From assembly GCA_900555975.1 (NCBI GenBank), contig USNI01000032.1:1-9272 (forward strand): a stretch of 9,272 bases of DNA, read 5' to 3'. The translations under genes and the position numbers were made by a program. Each line of letters starts with the position of its first letter. The stretch's first letter is position 1. The notes below the pieces were generated by a model. The model saw only the letters and a program-made list of their open reading frames with translations, was not told where the DNA came from and made no database searches. This document shows positions 1-7,435 of the stretch, in pieces. Origin of the DNA: an uncultured Desulfovibrio sp. (GTDB lineage Bacteria > Desulfobacterota > Desulfovibrionia > Desulfovibrionales > Desulfovibrionaceae).

Positions 1-91
1 GGATGTCCTGTCCCGGAGCGCCCGTCCCCGGATGGGGGACGCCGCGCTTCACGACGCAAGCCTTTTCGACGGCGTTCGCCACCGGGAAGCA
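1..91. other. Left-edge noncoding sequence with a small hairpin
   Basis: No gene is supported here. The stretch holds a perfect 7-bp inverted repeat (arm 23-29 CGTCCCC, loop 30-34, arm 35-41 GGGGACG). Neither side of the hairpin carries a T-run, so it is not a convincing terminator. Whatever gene lies further left is outside the window. Confidence 0.3.
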
Positions 92-118
92 GAGACCGGG
101 GAACAAGTCCCCGGTCTC
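92..118 (-). terminator. Hairpin just after the malic enzyme gene
   Basis: A perfect 11-bp stem (92-102 with 108-118) closes a 5-nt loop and begins 4 nt after the malic enzyme stop codon. The position suggests transcription termination or 3'-end protection. The minus-strand flank after the stem (TGCTTCCC) is a poor U-tract. The plus-strand flank (CTTTCTATT) is slightly more T-rich, so the hairpin could also serve a gene arriving from the left. It is less certain than the other terminators in the window. Confidence 0.5.
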
Positions 119-122
119 CTTT

Positions 123-1463
<1,341 letters not shown>

Positions 1464-1477
1464 GAACATGAATCCTT

Positions 1478-2566
1478 TTATTTTGAAAGAATGTCCTTCA
1501 TGACGTCCAGAGCCGCGCGCATGGCGTCGGCGTCGGCCTGGGTGCCCATGTGTCCCATGCGGAACACCCTGCCTGCGAGAGGTCCGAGACTGCCGCCCAC
1601 ATAGAGGCCGCGCGCGGCCAGGGCGGTGCGCCAGTCGTTCCACTGCCAGCCTTCGGGCATGCGGACGGCCGTGACGGTGGGCGAGCTGACCGCGCCTTCG
1701 GCGGGCCACAGCGAAAGGCCGAGGGCCCTGACGCCGTCGCGGCACTGACGCGCCACGGCTTCATGACGGGCGAAGACATGCTCGAGACCTTCCTTCTCCA
1801 GTGCGGAGAGCGAGGCGTCCAGCGCGGCGACGCCCCACCAGTTGGGCGTATAGGGGAAGCGCATGGGGTCTTCGATGGCATGATCGAAGGGACGCAGCGC
1901 GTCGTATCCGGTGTAGTTGACGTCACGGATGCGTTCCCAGGCCGCGTCGCTCACGCTCATGAAACTCATGTCGGGCGGACAGGCGAGGCATTTCTGCGAG
2001 CCGCCGAGCACGCAGTCGGCATGCCATGCGTCGGCATGCACGGGCGCGCCGCCGGCACTGGCCACGGCGTCGACCACGAGGAAGGGCACGCCGAGTTCCT
2101 CCAGCGGGTTCAGGGTGCCGGAGGGCGTTTCGCAGTGAACGGCGGTCATCAGCACCGGATGATGCCTGCGTACGGCGTCCTTCACCTTTTCCAGCGTTGC
2201 GGCGCTGATGGTGGTGTCATAGGGTTCGGAAATGCGCACGGCTCGGCATCCGATGGCTTCGGCCATGTCGGCAAAGCCGTCGCCGAACACGCCCGTGCCC
2301 ACGGTAAGCACGGTGTCGCCGCTTTTGAGCAGGCTCTTGAGCGCTCCCCACAGCACCAGCATGCCTTCGCCGGTGCCCATGAGCACGTCTTCCTTCGTGC
2401 CCAGAATGGTCTGGAGACGGACGCGTACCGACTTGTAAAGTTCAAGATATTCCGTACCCATGCGCGGTGGCGCATAGTCTCTGGAAAGCGCGCGGGCGAC
2501 GTCTGGATGCACGGAAACGGGACCGGGATAGAACGGCATGGCCGCATAGGGCTTGAAACTGTTCAT
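1478..2566 (-). CDS. Class V PLP aminotransferase, alanine/serine-glyoxylate type
   Basis: Fold-type I, class V aminotransferase of 362 aa, resembling alanine-glyoxylate and serine-glyoxylate aminotransferases. It would move an amino group from alanine or serine to glyoxylate or another 2-oxo acid in the cytoplasm; the true substrate cannot be read from sequence. The N-terminal FYPGPVSVHPDV matches the family opening. The GTGEGM region (64-69) fits the PLP phosphate site, Asp166 in VVDAVAS fits the pyridine-nitrogen contact, and Lys192 in GGSQKCL is the Schiff-base lysine. Between PLEELG (about 154-159) and VPFLVVD the usual helix of 8-10 residues seems to be missing. The start at 2566 is set by homology: no Shine-Dalgarno precedes it, nor the later ATG at 2539 or the upstream in-frame ATG at 2683. 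It heads a two-gene operon with the malic enzyme, which suggests linked C2/C3/C4 metabolism. Confidence 0.88.
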   Translation of the reverse strand: MNSFKPYAAMPFYPGPVSVHPDVARALSRDYAPPRMGTEYLELYKSVRVRLQTILGTKEDVLMGTGEGMLVLWGALKSLLKSGDTVLTVGTGVFGDGFADMAEAIGCRAVRISEPYDTTISAATLEKVKDAVRRHHPVLMTAVHCETPSGTLNPLEELGVPFLVVDAVASAGGAPVHADAWHADCVLGGSQKCLACPPDMSFMSVSDAAWERIRDVNYTGYDALRPFDHAIEDPMRFPYTPNWWGVAALDASLSALEKEGLEHVFARHEAVARQCRDGVRALGLSLWPAEGAVSSPTVTAVRMPEGWQWNDWRTALAARGLYVGGSLGPLAGRVFRMGHMGTQADADAMRAALDVMKDILSK

Positions 2567-2718
2567 GGCAGTGCGGAAGGCAGAACGACGGACGGGAAAG
2601 ACGCTTTTCCGCCGATGGTTGCCTTTCCCGCCGCCTCCCGATGGGAGGTGAAAAGAGGACGGAATCCTCCGCCCGTGAAACATATAAAACTTTTGGTGAA
2701 AAGCTTCCGCCATGTCAA
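2567..2718 (-). promoter_or_regulatory. Possible promoter and structured leader of the aminotransferase operon
   Basis: Read on the minus strand, a consensus TTGACA (2718-2713) is followed by an A/T-rich patch (about 2704-2681) that stands out from the GC-rich surroundings. The best TATA-like stretch (TTTTATATG) lies 23 or more nt from it, too far for a standard sigma-70 pair. The patch contains a CTTTT-CACC-AAAAG inverted repeat (2703-2690). Three potential hairpins follow: 2669-2655 (5 bp), 2648-2634 (6 bp, 3-nt loop) and 2630-2593 (8 bp closing a 22-nt loop). I do not recognise a known riboswitch family. The gene start has no Shine-Dalgarno, so leader structure could matter, but this is inference. 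Confidence 0.3.
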
Positions 2719-3042
2719 GACCCCCGCCGTCCCCTGCAAAGGGAGGGAAGGGGGCGGCGGCCGGAGTGCTGTTCCGTGTCCAGAGCGGCGAGAGGCCCGT
2801 TCCTGTTTCCCCGATCCGGCCCTGCGGCCCTGATACGGCTGGAGACACCGGAAAGGAGGGGCGCACTGGCTTGCCGTTTCTGCGGCATCGGGGGCGCTGT
2901 CCTTTTCCTGCAGGGACGACGGAGCAGGGAAACATTTTTCAGAATGCCGCATGAGGGCGCCGGAAGGGACGGAAGAAGCCGGAAGACGGGGTCGGCGGGA
3001 CGGGGGCGGCGGGCGCGATGGACGGAGAAGGCGGGGAGGATG
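2719..3042. other. Intergenic stretch with no supported gene
   Basis: Open frames exist in several phases here, but they overlap each other, lack ribosome binding sites and encode low-complexity Pro/Arg/Gly-rich translations typical of GC-rich noncoding DNA. GGCCCTGCGGCCCTG-type short repeats occur around 2817-2833. I see no tRNA, recognisable RNA or mobile-element end. Confidence 0.4.
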
Positions 3043-3077
3043 AAAAAGGGAACCATGTCCGGAAGACATGGTTCCCT
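3043..3077 (-). terminator. Intrinsic terminator of the lipoprotein-gatC-gatA operon
   Basis: A perfect 12-bp stem (3048-3059 GGGAACCATGTC pairing with 3065-3076) has a 5-nt loop. On the minus strand it is followed directly by TTTTT (3047-3043). It lies 77 nt after the gatA stop codon and faces the right way. Confidence 0.9.
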
Positions 3078-3153
3078 CTGATGCTGATGAGCGGCCGGAT
3101 GGCCCGGCGCCGATGGCGGGATCGGCGTGTTTCTGAAGCGGCAGCGTCCCGCG

Positions 3154-4623
3154 TTACAGGGGAGCGTGCTGATTGTGGGTTCCGAGGGCGCGGGTGAGCT
3201 TGTCGCCGGCAAGGAAGAGGCGGCCTTCGTCGAAGGCGCGGCCCATGAGCTGGATGCCCACGGGAAGGTTGCCGCTCATGCCCGCGGGAATGGAGAGTCC
3301 GGGGAGACCTGCGAGGTTCAGGGACAGGGTGAAGATGTCCATGAAGTACATCTGGAGCGGATCTTCGGACATGTGTCCGATCTGCCATGCGGGCACCGGG
3401 GATACGGGGGCAAGGAGCATGTCGCAGGAGGCGAGGGCGTCGAGATAGTCCTGACGGATGAGGCGCCGGACCTGAGCGGCCTTGCGGTAGTAGGCGTCGT
3501 AGTAGCCTGCGGAGAGCACGTAGGAGCCGAGCAGGATGCGGCGCTGGACTTCGGGACCGAAGCCTTCGGTGCGGGAACGGGTGTACATGTCCTCAAGGTT
3601 GACGGGATCGGCGGTACGATGTCCGTAGCGCACGCCGTCGTAGCGGGCGAGGTTGGAGCTGGCTTCGGCCGCGGCGAGGATGTAGTAGCTGGCGATGGAG
3701 TATTCCGTATGGGGCAGGGAGACGTCCACCACGGAGGCGCCGAGGGCGCGGGCGGCATCCACGGCCCGGGAGCAGGCGTCGGCGACGCCCTGATCGAGGC
3801 CTTCGTGTCCGAAGAATTCACGGGGCAGACCGATGGTGATGCCGGAGAGATCGTCTGCGCCGCGCATGGCGGCGAGGTAGTCGGGCACGGGCACGGGGGA
3901 GCTGGTGCTGTCGCGTTCGTCATGGCCGGCGATGACCTGAAGGACGAGGGCGGCATCTTCGACGGTGCGGGTGAGAGGACCGACCTGATCGAAGGAGGAG
4001 GCATAGGCGAGCAGACCGTAGCGGGAGACGCGTCCGTAGGTGGGCTTGATGCCGACGCAGCCGCACAGGGAGGCGGGCTGACGGATGGAGCCGCCGGTGT
4101 CGGAGCCCAGGGAGGCGAAGCACTGACAGGCGGCCACGCTGGCGGCGGAACCGCCGCTGGAACCGCCGGGCACGCATGAGGCGTCCCAGGGGTTGGTGGT
4201 GACCTGGAAGGCGGAATGTTCGGTGGTGGACCCCATGGCGAATTCGTCCATGTTGTTCTTGCCGAGGATGATGGCGCCGGCACGCTTCAGCCTTTCGACG
4301 ACGAGGGCGTCGTAGGGGGAGCGGAAGTTCTTGAGGATGTTCGAGGCGGCGGTGGTGGGCATGCCTCTGAGGGCGAGGACGTCCTTGACGGTGACGGGCA
4401 CGCCCCAGAGGGGCTTGTCGGAGAGGTCGGCGGGACGTTCCCTGTCCATGCGGCGGGCGTCTTCGAGGGCGTCCTCGTCGCGTCTTGCGAGCAGGGCGCG
4501 GACGGAGGGTTCGGTGGCATCGATGCGTCCGAGGCAGGCGCGGGTGACGTCTTCGGCGCCTGCGTTTCCGCTGCGGATGAGGTCGCGGACTTCGCAGAGG
4601 GAGAGTTCGAAGAGTTCAGACAT
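3154..4623 (-). CDS. gatA: Aspartyl/glutamyl-tRNA(Asn/Gln) amidotransferase subunit A
   Basis: Glutaminase subunit of GatCAB. It releases ammonia from glutamine for GatB to amidate Asp-tRNA(Asn) and/or Glu-tRNA(Gln), supplying Asn- or Gln-charged tRNA where the direct synthetase is absent. At 489 aa it is full length for GatA. The amidase-signature Ser-cisSer-Lys triad is intact: Lys80 (PVTVKD), cis-Ser155 ([10 protein letters not shown]) and nucleophile Ser179 ([12 protein letters not shown]). [16 protein letters not shown] (122-137) and [14 protein letters not shown] (191-204) are strongly GatA-like and separate it from generic amidases. The start ATG at 4623 directly abuts the gatC stop codon, and GGAGGG inside the end of gatC provides the ribosome site, so the two subunits are probably translationally coupled. 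GatB must be encoded elsewhere. Confidence 0.96.
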   Translation of the reverse strand: MSELFELSLCEVRDLIRSGNAGAEDVTRACLGRIDATEPSVRALLARRDEDALEDARRMDRERPADLSDKPLWGVPVTVKDVLALRGMPTTAASNILKNFRSPYDALVVERLKRAGAIILGKNNMDEFAMGSTTEHSAFQVTTNPWDASCVPGGSSGGSAASVAACQCFASLGSDTGGSIRQPASLCGCVGIKPTYGRVSRYGLLAYASSFDQVGPLTRTVEDAALVLQVIAGHDERDSTSSPVPVPDYLAAMRGADDLSGITIGLPREFFGHEGLDQGVADACSRAVDAARALGASVVDVSLPHTEYSIASYYILAAAEASSNLARYDGVRYGHRTADPVNLEDMYTRSRTEGFGPEVQRRILLGSYVLSAGYYDAYYRKAAQVRRLIRQDYLDALASCDMLLAPVSPVPAWQIGHMSEDPLQMYFMDIFTLSLNLAGLPGLSIPAGMSGNLPVGIQLMGRAFDEGRLFLAGDKLTRALGTHNQHAPL

Positions 4624-4917
4624 TTATTTTCCCTCCACGATGCGGGGAACGATGAAGAAGGAGCCGTCGGTGGCGGGAGCGCCGGCCAGGATGTCGGCGC
4701 GGCTGCAGCGGCGCACGGCGACGTCTTCCCGGAAGGCGCAGTCATGGAAGACGGGGGAATACAGCGGTTCCACGCCGGAGGTGTCGACTTCGGCGAGCTT
4801 GTCCATGTAGGCCAGGATGCGGGAACACTGCTGAGCCATTTCTTCCTGCACGGAATCGTCGGGCGCGAGTCTGGAGAGTCGGCACAGGTGCAGGAAATCG
4901 TTTTTGTCGAGGGACAT
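4624..4917 (-). CDS. gatC: Aspartyl/glutamyl-tRNA(Asn/Gln) amidotransferase subunit C
   Basis: Small GatCAB subunit that wraps around and stabilises the GatA-GatB interface. The protein is 97 aa, normal for GatC. The family landmarks appear in order: N-terminal helix with LCRLSRLAPDD (11-21), ILAYMDKLAEVDTSGVEPLY (34-53), FREDV (62-66) and the C-terminal FFIVPRIVE (87-95). The start ATG at 4917 lies 11 nt after the lipoprotein stop codon, with a modest AAGAGA ribosome site partly within that stop region. The gene ends exactly at the gatA start, so the gatC-gatA order and stoichiometry are probably set by coupling. Confidence 0.95.
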   Translation of the reverse strand: MSLDKNDFLHLCRLSRLAPDDSVQEEMAQQCSRILAYMDKLAEVDTSGVEPLYSPVFHDCAFREDVAVRRCSRADILAGAPATDGSFFIVPRIVEGK

Positions 4918-4928
4918 ACGGGATCTCT

Positions 4929-6653
4929 TTAGTTCTGGGTAATGGAATTGACGAGCTGATCGAAGCTCAGAGGACGCTGGGGAGCGGCGGGAGCTTCGGG
5001 TTCCTGGACGGTGAGGTCGCCGGTGGCGAGTCGTTCTCTGAGTCTGGAAAGGTCGGCGGGGACATAGCCGGTGGCGGCGGGCTGGAAGATGAAGAGCTGT
5101 CTGGCGGCCTGTCCGGAGGCGTCCCAGCGGATGGGCGCGCCGGCCCAGGAGATGGAGGGACCTGCGGCGAGGGCGCGGTTGAGGCTGTCGGGGGTCCATC
5201 CGGGCTGGAGATTGAGGGCGGCGGCCATGCGGACGAAGTCGAAGCCGAGGGCGGACCAGTCGTCGGCGTGTTCGTTTCTGGCGGCCATGGCGCTCTTGAA
5301 GGCGCTGATGCCGGGACCGGTGAGATCGTCGTTCCAGACGCCGGGGAAGATGGTGAGGGCGAAGGTGGCGGCGTTGCTGTGGCTGCCGGGACCGAGGCTC
5401 TGTTCCCAGATGGAGGTGCCCATCATGAGTCTGTTCTGGGCGCCGCTGTAGTGGAGGCTGGAGACGAGCATGTCCATGTTCTTCCAGCTGTCGGGCAGGA
5501 AGATGGCCTGGAAGTCGGCCGTGGCCACGGGAATGCTGCCGCGCTGGGCGCCGACCTTGGTCTTGACGAAGGCGCCGGCTTCCTTGGGCCAGGCGTTCAT
5601 CTTTCCTGCGGTGTAGGAGCCGGAGGTGACGGAAAAGCCGCGGGCGGAGGCTTCCTGGAGGAAGAGACCGCTCATGCGCTTGCTGTAGGCGTCGCCGGGG
5701 CTGAAGACGCCGAAGGAGGAGATGCCGAGGGCGGAGGCGGTATCGAGCAGGGCGCGCATCTGATCTTCGGGGCTGGCGAAGAAGCGCCAGGCCCTGGAGC
5801 CTTCCTCGCCGGAGGGGAGGGAGGAGACGAAGGCGAAGAGCGCGCGTCCGGCGCTTGCGCTGCTGACGTCCTTGTAGAGGGAGGGGAGCAGCGGACCGCC
5901 CACCATCACGAACCGGGGAGGCAGATTCTGCAGGGTCTGCTGCCAGCCGGGAAGTCCGGAGTCGATGATGGAAAGTTCGATCTTTTTTCCGGAAAGCCGC
6001 AGATCTTCGGCGGCGGCGGTGGCGCCTGCGGCGACCTGCCGGCCGAGGGCGGAGGCGGAACCGGTCTGGGGCAGGACAAGCGCCACGCAGACGGTGTCGC
6101 CGACGGCGGGGGCTGCGCCGAGACCGAGTACGGCGGGCGCGGCGTAGAGCATGGGATTGGAGAGTCTGGCGAGCACGGCGGAGGCGTCGGTCACGAGTCC
6201 GCGGCGGGCGGCCTTGAGCATGACGAGATTCCAGGGAAAGCTTCGTTCCTGTTCGGCGGACACGGCGGAAGCGAGTTTCTTCAGCGAATCGCCGTCCATG
6301 GCGTCGAGGTCGGTCCAGTACATGGTTTCCCATGCGGCGCGCTGTTCGGCGGAAGCCGCGGCGTAGAGGGAGGCAAGCTCCTTGCGTGCGGCGTAGCCCT
6401 GGGGACCGGGACGACTGGCGGCAATGGAGAGGGCGCGGCTGCGCAGAAGCTGGGAGGAGGAAGGATTCTTCCACATGGCTTCGGCGAGACGTCCCTGTTC
6501 CGCGCCGGAGAGTCCGGCGATGCTGTTGACCCAGAGCGTGGCCTCATCCTGCTTCTGATAGGGCAGACGCTGTTTTTCCAGCAGGGAGCAGCCGGACGAG
6601 AGCAGGGCGAGACAGAGGGCCAGAAGAAGGACGATGCGAAAACGGGGCTGCAT
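4929..6653 (-). CDS. Lipoprotein with periplasmic-binding fold, LpoA/LppC-like (putative penicillin-binding protein activator)
   Basis: Exported lipoprotein of 574 aa. A basic N-terminus and hydrophobic stretch (residues 7-18) lead to the lipobox LLSSGC with lipidated Cys22, placing it at the membrane facing the periplasm. Residues about 35-180 are alanine-rich and probably helical, TPR-like. From about 187 the protein resembles the Leu/Ile/Val-type periplasmic-binding fold, opening with VALVLPQTGSASALGRQ (190-206) and running to about 530. The tail (550-563) is Pro/Ala-rich. This helical-plus-binding-fold layout matches LpoA/LppC proteins, which activate penicillin-binding proteins; a ligand-binding role is the alternative. 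The start at 6653 is chosen over the upstream in-frame ATG at 6800 because it has AAGGA 8 nt upstream and begins a proper signal peptide, while the longer frame runs back through a terminator. It is first in the operon with gatC and gatA; I found no convincing promoter. Confidence 0.82.
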   Translation of the reverse strand: MQPRFRIVLLLALCLALLSSGCSLLEKQRLPYQKQDEATLWVNSIAGLSGAEQGRLAEAMWKNPSSSQLLRSRALSIAASRPGPQGYAARKELASLYAAASAEQRAAWETMYWTDLDAMDGDSLKKLASAVSAEQERSFPWNLVMLKAARRGLVTDASAVLARLSNPMLYAAPAVLGLGAAPAVGDTVCVALVLPQTGSASALGRQVAAGATAAAEDLRLSGKKIELSIIDSGLPGWQQTLQNLPPRFVMVGGPLLPSLYKDVSSASAGRALFAFVSSLPSGEEGSRAWRFFASPEDQMRALLDTASALGISSFGVFSPGDAYSKRMSGLFLQEASARGFSVTSGSYTAGKMNAWPKEAGAFVKTKVGAQRGSIPVATADFQAIFLPDSWKNMDMLVSSLHYSGAQNRLMMGTSIWEQSLGPGSHSNAATFALTIFPGVWNDDLTGPGISAFKSAMAARNEHADDWSALGFDFVRMAAALNLQPGWTPDSLNRALAAGPSISWAGAPIRWDASGQAARQLFIFQPAATGYVPADLSRLRERLATGDLTVQEPEAPAAPQRPLSFDQLVNSITQN

Positions 6654-6734
6654 GGCGGTATCCTTTATGCGTCGGGCAAAAGCAACGTGCCGGCCGTGGA
6701 CGCGGACGCCGCAGGGACGTGCCTCCCCGGCCGG

Positions 6735-6770
6735 AAAAAAGGTTCCGGACGCGGGAACGTCCGGAACCTT
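6735..6770 (-). terminator. Intrinsic terminator after the small membrane protein gene
   Basis: A perfect 13-bp stem (6739-6751 with 6758-6770) and 6-nt loop are followed on the minus strand by a T-run (6740-6735). It lies 38 nt beyond the second in-frame stop of the small gene (6811-6809), but 137 nt beyond the first UGA. It also separates that unit from the lipoprotein operon. Confidence 0.9.
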
Positions 6771-6808
6771 GAGCATAAGCCAGCTTGGCCGTGAGAGCAA
6801 GAGCGCGT

Positions 6809-6910
6809 TCAGGACTTCCGGTCCGACTTTCCGGGCTCTTCGCGTTTTTTGTCTTCCGATGCCGGGGTGCTGCGGATGTCACGCATCTGCATGGGGTCGG
6901 GCCGGAATCA
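6809..6910 (-). other. Possible UGA-readthrough extension of the small membrane protein
   Basis: Reading through the UGA at 6910-6908 keeps the frame open for 32 codons to a second TGA (6811-6809), giving a 65-residue product with position 33 at the UGA. The tail begins FRPDPMQMRDI and ends KREEPGKSDRKS; it is hydrophilic and highly charged. By direct count, G or C occupies 19, 16 and 25 of 32 first, second and third codon positions, the ordering expected of coding DNA in a GC-rich genome. With only 32 codons this is suggestive, not proof. If UGA is decoded as selenocysteine, the protein carries a vicinal Cys32-Sec33 pair. An ordinary stop with an untranslated 3' region is the alternative. 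Confidence 0.35.
6871..6891 (-). promoter_or_regulatory. SECIS-like hairpin downstream of the in-frame UGA
   Basis: On the minus strand, TGC, an A, then GATG pair across a 5-nt loop CGTGA with CATC, a C, then GCA. This makes 3 bp, one A/C mismatch and 4 bp. The loop starts 24 nt after the UGA and has G as its second base. Bacterial SECIS models expect a short loop with a G in its first two bases, about 16-37 nt from the UGA, so the geometry fits. A 7-bp interrupted stem can occur by chance. Confidence 0.35.
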
Positions 6911-7006
6911 GCAGGACATGGTGCCGCCGCCTCTGCGCAGCAGCGAGACCGCGACAAGGGCAAGCAGCAGAATGACGATGGTGCCGAGGACGTCCGGAAT
7001 TTCCAT
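6908..7006 (-). CDS. Small single-span membrane protein, 32 aa to the first UGA
   Basis: I do not recognise a named family. The protein starts MEIPDV, has one hydrophobic span (residues 6-23, rich in Leu/Ile/Val/Ala), then RR and GGG, and ends TMSC before UGA. The two arginines after the span predict an outward N-terminus and a cytoplasmic C-terminus. The start is strongly supported by AAGGAGA (7019-7013) with a 6-nt spacer. The gene stands alone between terminators at 7327-7369 and 6735-6770. The layout (short span, basic-glycine linker, cysteine at the end) is loosely reminiscent of FeoB-associated Cys-rich small membrane proteins, but the cysteine cluster is absent and no feo gene is visible. 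The UGA may be read as selenocysteine, extending the product to 65 residues (to 6809). Confidence 0.7.
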   Translation of the reverse strand: MEIPDVLGTIVILLLALVAVSLLRRGGGTMSC

Positions 7007-7012
7007 GTCGAA

Positions 7013-7019
7013 TCTCCTT
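7013..7019 (-). promoter_or_regulatory. Strong Shine-Dalgarno of the small membrane protein gene
   Basis: AAGGAGA on the minus strand, 6 nt before the ATG at 7006. It is the main evidence that this short frame is a translated gene, because noncoding frames in the surrounding GC-rich DNA lack such a site. Confidence 0.8.
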
Positions 7020-7025
7020 GCATGT

Positions 7026-7056
7026 AGGGATCATGCTTTATGTGTACATCATCCCT
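7026..7056. promoter_or_regulatory. Inverted repeat upstream of the small gene, possible operator
   Basis: AGGGATCATG (7026-7035) and CATCATCCCT (7047-7056) pair at 9 of 10 positions around an 11-nt A/T-rich spacer. The right edge of the inner arm is 20 nt before the start codon. On the minus strand the spacer reads TACACATAAAG and could contain a weak -10 element, which would let a dimeric regulator cover the promoter. Otherwise it forms a 5'-leader hairpin in front of the ribosome site. I do not recognise the regulator family. Confidence 0.45.
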
Positions 7057-7108
7057 GGACGCCGGTAAAGGAGAAAGCCGCGGGACGCCGGTAAAGGAAA
7101 AAGCTGCG
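7057..7108. repeat. Two tandem copies of a 26-bp repeat
   Basis: Copies at 7057-7082 and 7083-7108 each begin GGACGCCGGTAAAGGA and differ at only 2 of 26 positions (a G/A and a C/T change). The repeat abuts the outer end of the inverted repeat at 7026-7056, upstream of the small gene. It may be a recent tandem duplication or paired binding sites. The minus-strand TTTACC in each copy could act as a -35-like element, weakly. Confidence 0.8.
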
Positions 7109-7326
7109 GCTCCGGGCCGGGGCAGGCGCAGGTCCGGCCGTCTGCGGCATCGCCCGGCCGGGGCGGAAGGTCCGGAGCGAAGGCGCGGCTGCGTCCGCGC
7201 GCTTTCGGACCGGTGCGATGCGCCTTCTGCGCGCGTGCTTCCTCGTTTGCGTCCGGGAAGGAAGGAATCCGGCAACAGCGCGGGAAAGGGCGTTTTCTCG
7301 ACGTTTTTTCCGGCGGCCGGGAGAAG
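7109..7326. other. Intergenic stretch with no supported gene
   Basis: GC-rich sequence upstream of the small gene. The open frame crossing it on the minus strand begins inside the fabI terminator and lacks a ribosome site, so I do not call it. The promoter of the small gene may lie at its low-coordinate end, but I cannot fix a -35/-10 pair. Confidence 0.4.
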
Positions 7327-7369
7327 AAAAAAGGAACCACGTTCCGTCCGCGGACGGCGCGTGGTTCCT
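7327..7369 (-). terminator. Intrinsic terminator of the hisD-purC-fabI operon
   Basis: A 10-bp outer stem (7332-7341 AGGAACCACG with 7360-7369) and an inner 14-nt perfect palindrome (7344-7357) are separated by a 2x2 internal loop. TTTTTT follows on the minus strand (7332-7327). It lies about 66 nt after the fabI stop codon, and its orientation fits only minus-strand transcription. Confidence 0.92.
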
Positions 7370-7435
7370 GGAAGCCGGAAAGGACGGGATCCGGCGGAAG
7401 GGGGGATCGCTTTCCCCGATGTTTTTTTCTGCGCT

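Noticed and set aside
3127..4179. Long plus-strand open frame opposite gatA
   Set aside because: Gly/Ala/Val/Glu-rich mirror frame of a clear GatA with an intact catalytic triad.
4624..6474. 616-codon minus-strand open frame in another phase of the lipoprotein gene, merging into gatC
   Set aside because: Upstream of the gatC start its translation is Arg/His/Pro-rich noise. Only the last 97 codons (4624-4917) are a real protein.
6654..6734. Possible promoter of the lipoprotein operon (TTGCTT with downstream CATAAA)
   Set aside because: The spacing between these elements is about 10 nt, and the other pairing puts a weak -10 on the ribosome site, so no credible promoter can be stated.
5268..6794. 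508-codon plus-strand open frame opposite the lipoprotein gene
   Set aside because: Gly-rich antisense frame that also runs through a terminator hairpin. The minus-strand product has a signal peptide, a lipobox and a binding-protein fold.
7038..7340. 100-codon minus-strand frame between fabI and the small gene
   Set aside because: It begins inside the fabI terminator stem, has no Shine-Dalgarno, and gives an Arg/Pro-rich translation.
7384..7430. GGGGA/TCCCC hairpin followed by a T-run on the plus strand (possible plus-strand terminator)
   Set aside because: The stem is only 5 bp, and no plus-strand gene ends here.
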